Positions 10,358 through 22,324 of a stretch of DNA of 33,357 nt are shown one piece after another. Positions within the stretch are counted from its first letter, which is position 1. Each line of letters opens with the position of its first letter. Under the pieces are notes generated by a model. The model worked only from the letters and a program-made list of their open reading frames with translations. It ran no database searches and was not told the DNA's origin. The position numbers and the translations under genes are program-made. The DNA comes from Saksenaea vasiformis B4078 (lineage: Eukaryota; Mucoromycota; Mucoromycetes; Mucorales; Saksenaeaceae), in contig JNDT01001758.1 of NCBI GenBank assembly GCA_000697055.1, positions 1-33,357 of the forward strand. The letters run 5' to 3'.

Positions 10358-10624
10358 TCATGGTATCGCTTTTAGCCGCTGACAGAAACAGTGGTCCCTG
10401 TCACTAAACTGTTTTTTCTCAAAATCCGGGAAATAACCCGCTGGTTTTGTGAAACCTGAAAATTGATAGTGACAGCAAGACTTTATCAAAATGCAGCTGA
10501 CTTTGAAACGAGACTCCCGACGCATCAAATGCCCATAGCAGTGCTGTTTCATAATCCTTATCGTTACGACAATTGCAAACGGTAATCCATTGGGGGATGC
10601 TTCATAGTACATAGTTTGCGTCAT
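10358..10624 (-). CDS. possible first coding exon upstream of the phosphodiesterase
   Basis: The ATG at 10622-10624 opens a minus-strand frame with a natural-looking start (MTQTMYYEASPNGLPFAIVV). The uninterrupted frame runs to a TGA at 10358. An alternative is a 46-nt intron from GTCAGC after RESRFK to a TTTTCAG acceptor, continuing as SQNQRVISRIL. It lies about 0.8-1.1 kb upstream of the first safe phosphodiesterase exon, and no junction linking the two could be worked out. It may be the phosphodiesterase N-terminus, a separate small gene, or chance. Confidence 0.3.
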   Translation of the reverse strand: MTQTMYYEASPNGLPFAIVVTIRIMKQHCYGHLMRRESRFKVSCILIKSCCHYQFSGFTKPAGYFPDFEKKQFSDRDHCFCQRLKAIP

Positions 10625-12031
10625 TGTCAATGTCGATGAAAATCAGTTGAAGGAGGCAAGACTTGTCGTTTTATATTACGCGTTTGTTTATGCAGGTGCT
10701 AAAGTAAGTGATTGCGACTGTGCCCATGTAGCCTTTTACTGCCAATGTTCGGATGTCTGTGTCGCGCATAAGCTTTATGCATGCGATAGGATGCAATAGT
10801 CTTTGCAGTAACTAACATACAGTCTGCACCAAAAAAAGGGAAGGCAGGCTGTCGTTGTTCATTTCAACGAGCTACATCCGAATCGCATGAAATTGATTGT
10901 CCTTACCCCACTAGCTTTTTCTTTTTTACTGAAAAAGGTGGCAAACATTTCTTTCCTGTGAGATCACCAATCAAGAAGGGCAGGTGATCAGGCACTTCAC
11001 GAATGCCCGTGGGTGTGTGTGTTCTGGTGGATCATTTTTGTTATCTTAATGGAGTGTTAAGCCACAACGGTTATATTGCCAATGGACGAAGGTAATACAT
11101 ACGCTCCTGTATATTGCACAATTTGTTTCTAATAACATGAATTCCTCCTCAATAATGGTATCTTTCATGCGGTGAAATAATCGTAACCGATGAGAAACAG
11201 GTTTGTGGTCGTACTTGCATCCTACCTGCCTTATTTTGTCAGTAGCTCGTTATAGATAATGCAGCATTTTCTGCATCTCTCCCTGTGCACGAGGTAACGC
11301 AATTACTACAATTATTAAGAGATCCGCATCGAATACTTCAAATGTATGCAATACGTAGCCATTTACCCTTCAAAAGTACAACTCTATGTTCATCTCTTTG
11401 AGCATAGTACAATCTCATGTAGGTTTCGCCACTTCCATGCGACATAACAGCTATACATATCTCGAAAAGTACATCATCGTTCTTCGTCTGCGTATCTTAT
11501 GAATCTAAACAGAGACCGGAGCGCTACCAGTAAACTCTGGCATGATAGTAAAGTACATGGTTAGATGCATTCATAAAGCTATAAGTACGGGATAGTCAAC
11601 GTCAAGGCGATCAGCCTCGTCCGGCTGACATGCTTGCAAGCGGTAGATAGAACACACCACTAACAGCAGTCTTCCTTTCGACATCTACAAATATGGCACT
11701 GGTAATAAAGACCTCTAACAATAAAAAAGAAGTAGCTGTCTCTGACAGGAAAAAGGACAGTCGCTCTCACTTTTTGGATTTCAGTGGAAACCAGACGTAC
11801 TTGTGAGTCTTGTGTCCTTTACTTGCAGGGATGTAGTCCAATCTTCCTTAGATGAGATATTATATTACACACTTTACTGTCGAGACCAGCTCAAATCAAT
11901 GCAAGTGAATACACCCTCTATTCCTGCGTATTGCTTATTCAGTGGAAATGTTGAGATATGCAAAAGATCATTCCATAAACTGGTGTATCTTGTTCGGGTT
12001 ACGGACAGGGTATCGACCACGGTGGTTGCGT

Positions 12032-12057
12032 ATCATCATCATCATCATCATCATCAT
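12032..12057. repeat. (ATC)n microsatellite
   Basis: This is a perfect trinucleotide run of about nine units (ATC/GAT). It lies 77 nt beyond the stop codon of the RING protein gene, so it is in or near that gene's 3' untranslated region. The His-rich ORF it creates on the plus strand is a by-product. Confidence 0.9.
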
Positions 12058-12133
12058 TGTCCTCAACATTATGCAGTTCATCAAGCTCCTTATAATCAAT
12101 GAATTGTTAGGTGTCTGACACTGTTTCAGCTGC

Positions 12134-13764
12134 TTAGAAGAGTGCTGTACCTGTCTGGTTCGTCTGTTTCTGCGTACTATCAGGAAAAGCCGGACTCCGA
12201 CTGCAATAAAGCGAATTAATACAACTTGATACATTGATGAACTCACCAAATGGGACATGTGGCGCTCTGAATCAACCATCTTTCAATACAATCACCATGA
12301 TACTCGTGTTTACAAGGCATCATGTATAGCACCTTGCCGTTGGCTACCGTTTCCTGACATATTATACACTCACTTGTAGAATCTAACATGAATAGTAAAT
12401 TAGAACAGAACACTTCCATTAGTAACCTTATACCTGGATCATCAGGGGATAGTGTCCGTTTACCAAGATCTTCAACAATTTCAGAAACGGATGGCGTCGG
12501 CCTTACGCTCCGACTGCAAAACCAACACAAAGAAAACAGGTTCAAGTCAGGTGGCCTTGTTTTACATAATTCGATCTACGTACGTTTCTGAAGATTCTGA
12601 CAACATATCGACAAGTCCTTCCAAAAAGCTTCGCTGATAAGATCCAGTGCCTTCTTCGCTTTCTGATTCCAAATAGCCGCGGTAGATCCTCCTATTTAGC
12701 CAATAAAGTTGGTCGGAAAGTCAAGTGGATGCTTCATGCTTACTCAAAAATTTGCTCGAAACGAAGAAAAGGATAATTAAATAGAGCAGCTTCTTGTCCC
12801 CCAACGTTTTCATCATCCGCTTCATCATCTTCTAGATGATGTTCCTCTTCCTCTTCTTCTTCTTCTCCTATAGAACGTGATAGTTGCGTCGTTGCTGTTG
12901 TAATTGCTGATGTGGTTGTTGAAGTTCTCAATGTGTCGTCGTCGAGTGGGTCGAAAATATCACTGTAACTATATGCATTATCGTCTTCGTGAACGTCAGC
13001 CATGAGATGTTCCATTAAGCGATCTGAGAAAGTCTGATCTTGGCTTATCGGCGACATTGGGTAGAATTCTTCTGGCTCTGTCTCACTCGAGTTTATGCGT
13101 GGTATGTACTCCGACCCTGAGGTTTCCCCCAGGCCCGTGGATTCATCTTCCCAGAGATTTTCGCTTCTCATCCTTGGGTATCGCTCCTGCTGCGGTAGCT
13201 GGAATGGTCTCCAAAATCCAGTCCATTGATCGGTGTCGAAAAAATCGTCCGATTCATCATCCGCATCTTCAATTCCTGCAGGGTGAGCGTTGTCACTGTC
13301 CCCAGTGTCTTCAGGATAGGTACTGTCGTGGCCCTGCAACCAGGTACTCTCTGACCACTCATCGGTATGAAAAGCGGTTAACCACAAGGGCTCGCTGTCG
13401 CCATCGGTATGAGACGATGAAGCAGACAGCGGGTCGGACAACGGATTGCACATCACGCTGTTCCACATATGCAGAATTTCCTCTTGGTCAGTGCTGTCAC
13501 CGTCTGACAGAAGCCGCTCATCTTGGCGCCGTTGAATTTCCTCTTCGAGTCCATCGTCTACCTAAAAACCACCTGAAATGTCAATTTCGACTATTCTCTG
13601 TCATCGCAACAACCCCATTTAATCAACGCGTGGATTTACTCTTCCTCTCTACTACGACTTTCCTCTTCTACAAAAGACGTATCGCATTGTAGACATTTTG
13701 GTAGAGGTGACAGCGCGACCAATGTCTCAGATTCGCATAGGTGACAATAATAACGTTGTTCCAT
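12134..13764 (-). CDS. RING-H2 E3 ubiquitin ligase of the RNF115/RNF126 type
   Basis: Six exons are proposed: 13672-13764, 12744-13561, 12584-12691, 12434-12513, 12247-12382 and 12134-12200. The N-terminus (MEQRYYCHLCESET...CLQCDTSF) has the two CxxC pairs of the zinc ribbon found in RNF115/126. The middle is acidic and disordered with a Glu run. The C-terminus is a RING-H2 (CIICQE...CKHEYHGDCIERW...CPIC); its last Cys is created by splicing TG to T across the 46-nt intron 12201-12246. RNF115/126 proteins ubiquitylate client proteins, with the zinc ribbon binding ubiquitin or BAG6. The first junction is the least certain: the donor GTAGAA at 13671 is weak, and GTCGTA a few bases on is an alternative. 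The 51-nt intron 12383-12433 has no in-frame stop, so it could be retained. Exon 3 may start at 12688 instead of 12691. Confidence 0.88.
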
Positions 13765-15393
13765 GTGTTGAGGAGAGTGAAAGCTATTCCAATACCAACC
13801 TCTCACCACTTTTACCTTTAAATGTCACGTGCGGATTCATTCAATATTTGCATCGCCATTATTGAGAATTCCTATTTGCTGCTGTTTAACAAAACTTGTT
13901 TGTAGACACTTACTCACTGATTTATTGATAGGAAGATTGTTAAGGACATAAAACTTCCTTCAAAAAACAAATAAATATAGTGATAGACGCAACTATAACT
14001 TCTAAGAATAGATTAATCAAGCAGCATCCTTTTATGACAATCAGAGGCGAAGACCAGAAGCATCTTTCCAGAGCAATGCCTCCGCCTATCAGAACAGGTT
14101 AAAAGAGAACAGTCTTTAGAAAAATGAATTTTAAGTCAACGAACTTACCTTCTTGGCGCTCACCTTTCCTACTATTCTTCTCTGTCTTTTTCTGCCCTTC
14201 TCTAGTTCGCAGCTTTCTTGTTTATTGTATCGTTATTTGGTGCCACAATGAGATATTACCTTGCCCTATCTGACGCCGCTTGTAAGCAACAAACCTGCTG
14301 CCGCATATGAATGGTTCCATATAAACGGCAAATAAGCTCTTTAAGGCCCCGAAGGAACAAATCTAGGAATAGATAATATTCATCAATTGCTGCATCCAGA
14401 ACACTGGGTCTTGACTGGCTCCCAGAACCCCAAGCGAGGGAAAATAAATACTTCGTTCCTATTGTCTTGCTTATGAGAAGTCAAGCTTCGAACGTCCCTT
14501 CCTCGTCCGTAGACAAGGTATCATCAGGTGCCTTTCTTTCAACATCGACCATGAGGCGCATCTATGATTACTATACCATCAGAGAAGCTGTTTTTTCTTC
14601 CATAGCTTTTGTTTCCTTTGTTGCAAAGGCAGTGGCGTTTCCGCACGCCTTTACGCCCCACTTGTTTTGCATTTACTGTAGATACCTATGATAAACAATG
14701 AGCCTCACATATCCGATCCATCACCTGTCGTCAATATGGTCATATGATGCGTTTTGCTTATGATCAGTGGATAATCGCATATTGATTGACGTAGCCAAAC
14801 AAGCAGGCACATCTGAGATTTTACCTTCCTACTAATTCAGTGGCGCAATAACTTTGGGATATCAGAAAATCCCGTTTCCACTGGGCTTTCCCCTCTAGCT
14901 AGCAATATCTCTATGTTAGACTCCTGACTTCCGTAGCGGTTAGACAGGACATAACACTCTGCGATTCCTTATATTTGGTTAGCCTTTCTTATGACATTCC
15001 GGTTTTGAAATAGGTTAGATCAAATTAGCAAGTACCTAAACAGTCCAGATAGTAAATTTCATCAGCACCAAGATCGGATAACCGAGAGTTTCGAACAATA
15101 TGCGCACCTGTTTCTCTTTCTCACGTAGTAGAGGTTATAAGCAAACGAAATATGTTAAAACAGCCGGCGCCCTAAGTTTAAAACATCCCAAAAGGTGTAT
15201 ATTACAAAATAGAAATAATTCAAAGATGTCTTGCATACAATTTAGACGCAAATTGTCGCTTCTCTATTTGCTTCTTATGAATGTGAAATGCTGACGAATG
15301 CACGGAAAAAGAAAGACGTTTCCACTCTACCGAATTATCGATCTGTCGTCTTACGATTTTTAAAGATAACATTATCTTTGGGAAGACATCTTC

Positions 15394-15480
15394 GAAAAAT
15401 TTTTAAATTTTGTCGCTTTTGTAAGACTTTGTAAGATCCTTTCAAGATGCTTTCGAGAATTTTACAGGATTTTATGATAA
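15394..15480. repeat. diverged dispersed repeat, copy 1
   Basis: This T-rich segment shares two blocks in the same order with 26271-26345. Block one is TTTTGTAAGA-TTTG-AAG. Block two is TTTC-AGAATTTTA--GATTTT--GATA. The copies differ by substitutions and by two gaps of about 9 nt. It lies in an intergenic region with no ORF. The family is unknown. Confidence 0.6.
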
Positions 15481-16524
15481 AGATAATTTCCCATAGTAAT
15501 ATCTACACAATCATAGTGCTGCAAGGTCGACAGTGAATACGACAGATCTGGATAGCCCTGAGCAATCCATAATGCTGAACATCTAACATCAGGAAGATAG
15601 ACTGTATTTGCGATGAAACTGACAGAGGGCCTCAAAATGTTCCAACCAACGCTGCATTGCCCCAAATTAGGATATACAGTAAAAGGTGAACTTTACGCAT
15701 ATGGGTTTTGTAGTTAATGCTCTCACTATCATCATAGCAGGAAAAGTACTTATCAACCAAAAACCCTAACAATCCAAAACCGAGCCTTACCTATATTGAT
15801 GCTACTTTTTATTTGCTCGACAGAAGATGAAGTTTTCATTATTGTCCCACGTCCTCAGTGGCTGTAATGTAGGTAAGCCATAGGTCATATATTCTGATGC
15901 AAATCTGTATTTGTCCAGGCATATATTCCTGGCCTAACAATAGAGACAAGAGAATAGATAACCGTCAGCTTAGCACTGAACCCCGCTTGAACCATAGAAA
16001 ATGAGCACCAATAGCTATGGTCGAAGCTTCTTCCTTTTAGAAAATAGAATAGGAAGGTTTCTGCTCTAACTGTTCATTATCTAAATAGAACAGAGTGATT
16101 TTCGAGTAAATCAAACGGTTTACCAGCAGTAATATTACCAGATATCCAGGAACCTAAGAGCTGCTGTATTTATAGCGATTGGTTACATAAGGAAAGTTGA
16201 GTCATCCTACATAGAATCGGCGCTTGTGGCATGCATGAAATGCTCCGGACGCTCTATCTGTATACTGCCAGGTCACAAAGCTCATCTTGTTGGTTGACGT
16301 GAAGGGCTTCGTCTGGCCCATCCTAAGGATAGTATCATGCCGTAAATACCAGGACTAGATCCTCGGGACCAGAAGTATTTTCGCGCATTCCTTGTTCCTT
16401 TTATCTCATCGTGGGAACATAAGACGGCGTCCTATAAGTATTTCTAATTTGATCGCTAGGTGATTCCCATACTGGATTTTCTATGTCCGCCAACCTTCCT
16501 TTAGGGGAATGTAGCACCACTGTG

Positions 16525-16552
16525 ATTGGCTGTGCGGGGAAATAAAAGCATA
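16525..16552 (+). promoter_or_regulatory. CCAAT and TATA-like elements upstream of GCDH
   Basis: A reversed CCAAT box (ATTGG, 16525-16529) is followed by a TATA-like AAATAAAAGCATA (16540-16552), 44 nt before the GCDH start codon. Placement fits a core promoter with a short leader. Functional assignment is by motif and position only. Confidence 0.4.
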
Positions 16553-16595
16553 CTTTCACACACTCTCTCGGCATCTTTTTCACTTCTCTTTAACT

Positions 16596-18193
16596 ATGCT
16601 CGCGCGTCATTTCGTTCGTCAGTCCATGCAGTTGGGCAGAATCAGCCCTGCACGTACTATGTCTTCCAAAGCTAGCAGCTTTGTCAAGTATGACTGGCAG
16701 GACCCCTTGAACCTAGACAAGCTTTTGACAGACGAAGAGAAGCTCGTGAGGTAAGCTATGCGTCATAGCCGCATTAACTATGTACTTACTATTAAGTTAA
16801 AAGAGATTCTGCCCGAGATTACTGCCAAGAAAAACTTCAACCTCGTGTGTTGGAAGCCTATCGACATGAGAGTAAGCAGCAAGATAATTCTTATGCTCAT
16901 GCTAACGGTTACTCTTTCGTGCTTGCTAAGAATTCGACCGTGATATCATGTCTGAAATGGGTGAACTTGGCTTCCTCGGTTCTACTATTGAAGGATATGG
17001 ATGTGCCGGCGTGTCGTCCGTGGCCTATGGTTTGACGGCTCGCGAAGTGGAGAGGTATGACATTAGAAGCGTGGGAAAGATTGATTAAAAAAATCACATT
17101 AGGGTTGACTCTGGTTACCGTTCAGCTATGTCTGTTCAATCGTCATTGGTGATGCATCCCATTAACGCCTATGGTACCGATGCGCAGAAGGAGAAGTACC
17201 TACCTGACTTGGGTAAGAACGATAACAATAACTGGGAGACGTGCTAACGTCTGAATGATTTTTAGCCAAGGGTAACAAAGTTGGCTGCTTTGGTCTGACA
17301 GAGCCAAACCACGGTTCAGACCCTGCTGGCATGGAAACCACAGCAAAGAAAGTTAATGGCCATTATGTCCTTAATGGAAGCAAGACCTGGATTACCAACT
17401 CGCCCGTGGCAGATGTATTTGTGGTCTGGGCAAAGAATCTAGACGAAGGTGGTGCTATTCGCGGATTTATCTTGGAGAAGGTTTGAGTGACATGTTCAAG
17501 AAGAAAGGAAACCTAACGAAACCTTAATTTCAAGGGCATGGCTGGACTGGACGCCCCTGCAATTAAAGGCAAGTTCTCGCTCCGTGCATCGATCACTGGT
17601 ATGATCATGATGGACAATGTTGAGGTGCCTGTGGAAAATATGTTGCCAAAAGTCAAAGGATTGAAGGGTCCTTTTGGTTGTCTTAACAATGCCCGTTATG
17701 GTATTGCTTGGGGCGCTTTAGGCGCGGCGGAATTTTGCTTGGCTCAAGCCAGAGAATATACATTGGAGCGCAAGCAGTTTGGACGTCCTTTGGCTGCCAA
17801 CCAGTTGATCCAAAAGAAATTAGCAGACGCAAACACCGAGGTAAATAGGAGAGAATGATATGCGTAGAAAGATCAATAGGACAAATCAACTGAGAAATGT
17901 GAATGCAGATTGCCATTGGTTTGCAAGCCTGCGTTCAGGTTGGGCGACTGAAGGATTCCGGAGAACTGGCTCCCGAAATGATTTCCATGATCAAGCGCAA
18001 CTCTTGCGGTAAAGCCATCGCTATTGCCCGTGAATGCCGTGATATGCTTGGTGGCAACGGTATCTCAGATGAATATCATATCATTCGTCACGCTGCTAAC
18101 CTGGAGGCTGTCAATACTTACGAGGGTACCCACGACGTCCATGCGTTGATTCTAGGAAAGGCGATCACTGGAATTCCTGCCTTCAGCTCATAA
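16596..18193 (+). CDS. GCDH: glutaryl-CoA dehydrogenase, mitochondrial
   Basis: It oxidises and decarboxylates glutaryl-CoA to crotonyl-CoA in lysine, hydroxylysine and tryptophan breakdown, passing electrons via FAD to ETF in the mitochondrial matrix. Seven exons (16596-16750, 16804-16871, 16931-17054, 17103-17212, 17266-17480, 17535-17840, 17909-18193) join to 421 codons including the stop, close to the 438 residues of the human precursor. The N-terminus ([20 protein letters not shown]) is basic and amphipathic, as expected for a mitochondrial presequence. Acyl-CoA dehydrogenase signatures are present: [37 protein letters not shown] and [10 protein letters not shown]. The GCDH-specific catalytic Glu lies in [15 protein letters not shown]. 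All introns are 48-68 nt GT-AG. No stop, frameshift or lost key residue is visible. Confidence 0.96.
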
Positions 18194-19513
18194 AACGCGA
18201 TCCGTTAACAATACAATCACTCCTAAAAGAAAGTCTAGACGTAGTGGTTTTCTATTAAACTTGCGATTCCCTTTAAATTAATGAAGCACCATTTTCTAAA
18301 CACTGCAATGGGCATGTAGAAGAAATTATAAACAGAGTAAGAGAAAAGTGAACTTTAGTTAAGTAGTGCCGACGCCTCGCTCTCCTTAATGCAAACAAGC
18401 AGTGCCAGTGGACGGCAACCAAGACTGTGACTATCTCAGGAGTTTTCGAGATCCAATAAGGAATAGCTGCTTTGCATCTGGGGGGAAGTCAAACATGTCA
18501 GATCTATGAAACCTGGGCATCTGCATTCTCTGGACAACTTTTTGTTTGTTTCCTCATAGACAAACATTAGAAGCCTGACGGTATGAGAGTATACCGATAA
18601 AGTCAACACCTAATCACCACGTAAATGATAGGTGTAGCTAAAGCTCCTTATATTAATATCGCGTGATTCTCCGATCTCATCCATGAGATATCATTTCAAA
18701 GGAGAAGAAACACCAGCTGTTTCATTGCCATCTCTGATAGGCTTTTTACTGCTAAAATGAAGTGTTGCCGTAACTAGATCACTATAGTGCGGTTGAATAG
18801 TATGATTTTGTATGACCGTTTGGATACAAGATGTGAATCCATATTGCAATCGCTCAGGTGAAGGAACAAAAGTGCTCACGGTTTTCTTGTTACTTTCGCG
18901 CCAATGGATGAACGAGAAGAAACGTGGGAACGGTTCACACGGATAATAGTGCCAGGAAGCCGGCATGAAACTTCGCAGTATCTCCTTTCGTCTACGATGA
19001 GCAATTTCATTTGATAGGTGTCAGATTTAAGCTATCCCAGATCTGGGAAACAGCTGTTTTAAACAGGTAACTGCATACCCGGTGCTCTTGGAAGAAGTAT
19101 ATCGGATGTTTCATGCTACTCCCCGAACGTTTATTTGCCCAGATTGAGTCATTGAAAGTAAAATGTTTTTTACCATGTGATTCCTGTATTCCAAACGAAA
19201 GATGGATATGATTTGAGTTAGTGTATATCGAAGTGCAAGTGGAAGAGAAAAAAAGAAAAGAATTCCTCGACAATCAAGGTAATATCGTTGGAACTCCATG
19301 AATGACAATCTCGGTGATTTACTATTCTGATCTATCAGCTGCTTTACCATCGTGAAAGAAATTCGATCTGCACGAGGTCATAAGGAGGGGAAAAACGGTT
19401 CTCGGGATATGCGGCAAATGAATGAAGAAAAGTGACACACACGGCCAAAAATTTCCTGCAGGCCGGTTTCGTACTTTTTGAACTCCCTTTTTCCCTTTCG
19501 ACTTGATGGAAGC
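18194..19513. other. intergenic region between GCDH and KIN1
   Basis: It should contain the GCDH terminator and the KIN1 promoter. The last 30 bp before the KIN1 start are pyrimidine-rich (CCCTTTTTCCCTTTC). One small minus-strand ORF at 18691-18966 is listed separately. No repeat or RNA gene was recognised. Confidence 0.45.
18691..18966 (-). CDS. small hypothetical ORF, 91 codons
   Basis: It starts at a true ATG (18964-18966; MPASWHYYPCEPFPRFFSF) and ends at TGA 18691-18693. No signal peptide, membrane segment or known motif is seen. It lies alone in a 1.3-kb gap between two plus-strand genes. It may be an exon of a longer minus-strand gene, or chance; nothing ties it to a family. Confidence 0.22.
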   Translation of the reverse strand: MPASWHYYPCEPFPRFFSFIHWRESNKKTVSTFVPSPERLQYGFTSCIQTVIQNHTIQPHYSDLVTATLHFSSKKPIRDGNETAGVSSPLK

Positions 19514-22324
19514 ATGATGAACGATACGCTCGCCAGCAACAGTAGCCATCATCAGATGAGCGATGCTTTACTTGCAACAGTCACCGGCCCAAATAATGAC
19601 TGTCCCAGGCAAGTACTTAGTGTTGACGGTAATCATATACTCTGCGATTCGCCCGAACCAGAACGACCACCACCTTATGCTGGACCCGACCAATCACCTG
19701 TTCCTAAGCATTCAAACTCTCGACCTTCGAGCAGCTGCTCTAATCCCAGCAAGCCAGCTCGGCCGGAAAATATGAAACCACGTCGGGTTATTGGAAATTA
19801 CACTCTCGTTAATACTCTGGGATCAGGATCGATGGGTAAAGTACGGTTGGCAGTTCACAACATCACTGGTGATAAGGTGAAGAGCTTGGACCGATGTGAA
19901 ATCGAAGAGTATGGTGCATTTACCTACGTCTTATAGCTTGCGGTCAAAATTGTCCCGAGAGTGGGCCACAAAAAGAAGGATGAGAAGGACGAGAACCGCG
20001 AGATACGAACTATCCGAGAAGCAAGCATAATGCTTCTACTACATCATCCTTATATAGTCAGCCTTAAGGAAATGGTTGTGCTGGATCCATACAATTACCT
20101 ATTCATGGAGTACGTCAACGGTGGTCAGTTGCTAGATTACATCATTTCGCATGGAAAACTTAAAGAGAAGCATGCTCGGAGATTTGCACGTCAGATTGTA
20201 AGCGCGCTAGGTAAGGAATGATCCACTGCCTAAAACAATAACTCAACTTTCTTGTTATAGATTATTGCCACCGTAATTCAATTGTCCATCGAGGTAAACA
20301 AAGAAATCCACTTTGTTTGTCACGTTCAATCTGGATGTAGATCTAAAGATTGAGAACATTCTGATATCGTCGTCTGGTCACATCAAAATTATCGATTTTG
20401 GACTCTCCAACCTTTTCTCACCACAATCACATTTGTCAACGTTCTGTGGATCACTTTACTTTGCCGCACCCGAGTTACTGCACGCAAAGATCTATACCGG
20501 CCCTGAGGTTGACGTGTGGAGTTTCGGTGTAGTTCTTTTTGTCTTAGTATGTGGAAAAGTACCATTTGACGATCAGAATATGCCTGCGCTTCATGATAAA
20601 ATTAAGCGTGGCATTGTCGAGTATCCATCCCATTTAAGTTCAGGTAAATGGAAATATAGGGATTGAGAAGGGAAGAGGTTTGCTGAACAATTGGCTGAGC
20701 AGAATGCAAGTCGTTATTATCGCGCATGTTGGTAACGAATCCGAATCATCGAGCGACTGTCTCTGAGATTATCGTGCATCCATGGATGAACCGAGGGTAT
20801 GATAATCCTGTTGACAATCATCTACCTGACCGTGCACCGTTGACATTGCCTGTCGATCCAGAAGTCATACGGGGCATGACCGGATTTGAATTTGGCACAG
20901 AGGCGGAAATCAGGCAGCAACTCGAGGCAATCATTGTCTCAGAAGAATACCAAAAAGCAGCCAAAAAATTAGCAGAACGTTCGGCTGAGACGCATCGGAA
21001 TCATCACACACGATTTGGTCATTCACCATTTGCCGAGAAAAAGACGTTCACTATGCCTAACGATGATCCACAGTCGATTCCGACAGCCTATCACCCGCTC
21101 GTCTCGATTTACTATTTGGTAAAGGAACGAATGGATCGCGAACGTCGCGGAGCAGACAATGGACAAGTGTCAGCCGTCAGTGCTGGGTCATTTGACGACA
21201 CACCTACAACGCGGTTACCTGATATTTCTTTACCTGAGAGAGCACATGCATCCAACGTTGTAGAGCAGTCTATGCTTGGTACTGCGGGTGTAGCATACAG
21301 TAAAAAAGGAAAAACGAACATACGCGTGGATGACGAGGGACATATTCTGGAAACGGACAAACATCATTTTCTGGAAAACGGACTTAATCGATTATTTAGT
21401 CGACAAAGTAGAAACGAGGCTACTAATCCTAATGCTATTATTACTACTGCTGAGCCGGACGGAGCGGAGACAAACAAACATAAAGAACCCGGCGTATTTC
21501 GACGGCTCAGCCTGGCCATCGGCCGCAGTTCTATCGACCGCCACCACTCAACTCGTAAGCGGACACGTAATCAGAGCGTCGGCAATAACGACGCTCCAGC
21601 AGCTGCAGCACCCGTGCCTATTCCATCTCGCTCTGACAACCGCGACAAAGCGAAAGTTCATCCGGATTCCTTTACTGAAAGTTCAGATGGTTTGGATACT
21701 GCCAACAACAGTGCAAATTTCGGTCATAAATTAAGCCATTTCCTCACACGGGTGACTTCAACGGATTCAACACGTAAAGTCGAAGGACGGATATCAACCG
21801 GCAAAGGGCCAGCCCAGGAGCTCCCACAGATGGGTCCTCCGCCTCAGCATTATCACGAACAAGTATTTCCGCCAAATATTAATGGTTTTAGCTCCCAGCA
21901 AGGCACAGCAGATGAGAATATTCGACCGGTGTTCTTGAAAGGGCTATTTTCAGTGACCACAACGTCTACCAAACACCCTTCTGTGATGCGTGCTGACTTA
22001 ATACGCGTCCTGGAACGGATCGGTGTCAAATGGCGAGAGAGCAAGGGTCGATTTGAGTGCGTTCATGTTCCTAGCATCGATATGAACCGGGTGACAGAGG
22101 ATGACCAATGTCGATCGTTTATATCTGAAGAGTCTAGTCAACGGGAAGAAAATAATACTTCAGCGCCGGTGACCGTTCCCGACTTGGTTGTTCGATTCGA
22201 GATCTATATTGTTAAAGTACCTTGGTTACTTGGAATGCATGGTATACAGTTCCGGCGAGTGAGTGGTGATTCATGGCAATACAAAACCATGTGCAGTAGA
22301 ATACTTGCTGAACTCAAGTTGTAA
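19514..22324 (+). CDS. KIN1: Kin1/MARK-type serine/threonine kinase with C-terminal KA1 domain
   Basis: Kin1/Kin2 kinases act at the cell cortex in polarity, exocytosis and wall integrity. Five exons (19514-19876, 19937-20210, 20261-20293, 20341-20643, 20703-22324) join to 865 codons including the stop. The kinase domain covers about residues 95-352: glycine loop [24 protein letters not shown] (assembled across a 33-nt micro-exon), [29 protein letters not shown], then HPWM. About 380 residues of Ser/Asn-rich linker follow. Residues 735-864 form a KA1 domain ([19 protein letters not shown]...FRRVSGDSW), which binds acidic lipids and restrains the kinase. The first in-frame ATG after the upstream stop is at 19514; a second follows immediately at 19517. 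The N-terminal 90 residues are Pro/Ser-rich. All catalytic residues are present. Confidence 0.95.

Larger units (their letters stand above)
9533..12133. other. intergenic region, phosphodiesterase 5' side; mostly no gene
   Basis: This gap must hold the promoter and probably the first exon(s) of the phosphodiesterase. The only coding-like piece I see on that strand is 10358-10624 (listed separately). From about 10640 to 12030 I see no convincing ORF, tRNA or structured RNA. An (ATC)n microsatellite sits near the right end. Confidence 0.4.
13765..16595. other. 2.8-kb intergenic region, no convincing gene
   Basis: This lies between the divergently transcribed RING gene and GCDH, so it contains both promoters. 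A 74-codon ATG-less or weak ORF at 14467-14691 has no recognisable features. One copy of a dispersed repeat lies at 15394-15480. No tRNA T-loop signature or other RNA gene was recognised. Confidence 0.45.

Noticed and set aside
11803..12102. Plus-strand ORF with a His-8 run
   Set aside because: The His run is the (ATC)n microsatellite read in one frame; the rest has no protein character and no promoter or splice context.
13765..16595. Hidden gene in the 2.8-kb RING-GCDH gap
   Set aside because: Only short frames without linked splice sites or motifs; 14467-14691 lacks any family feature.
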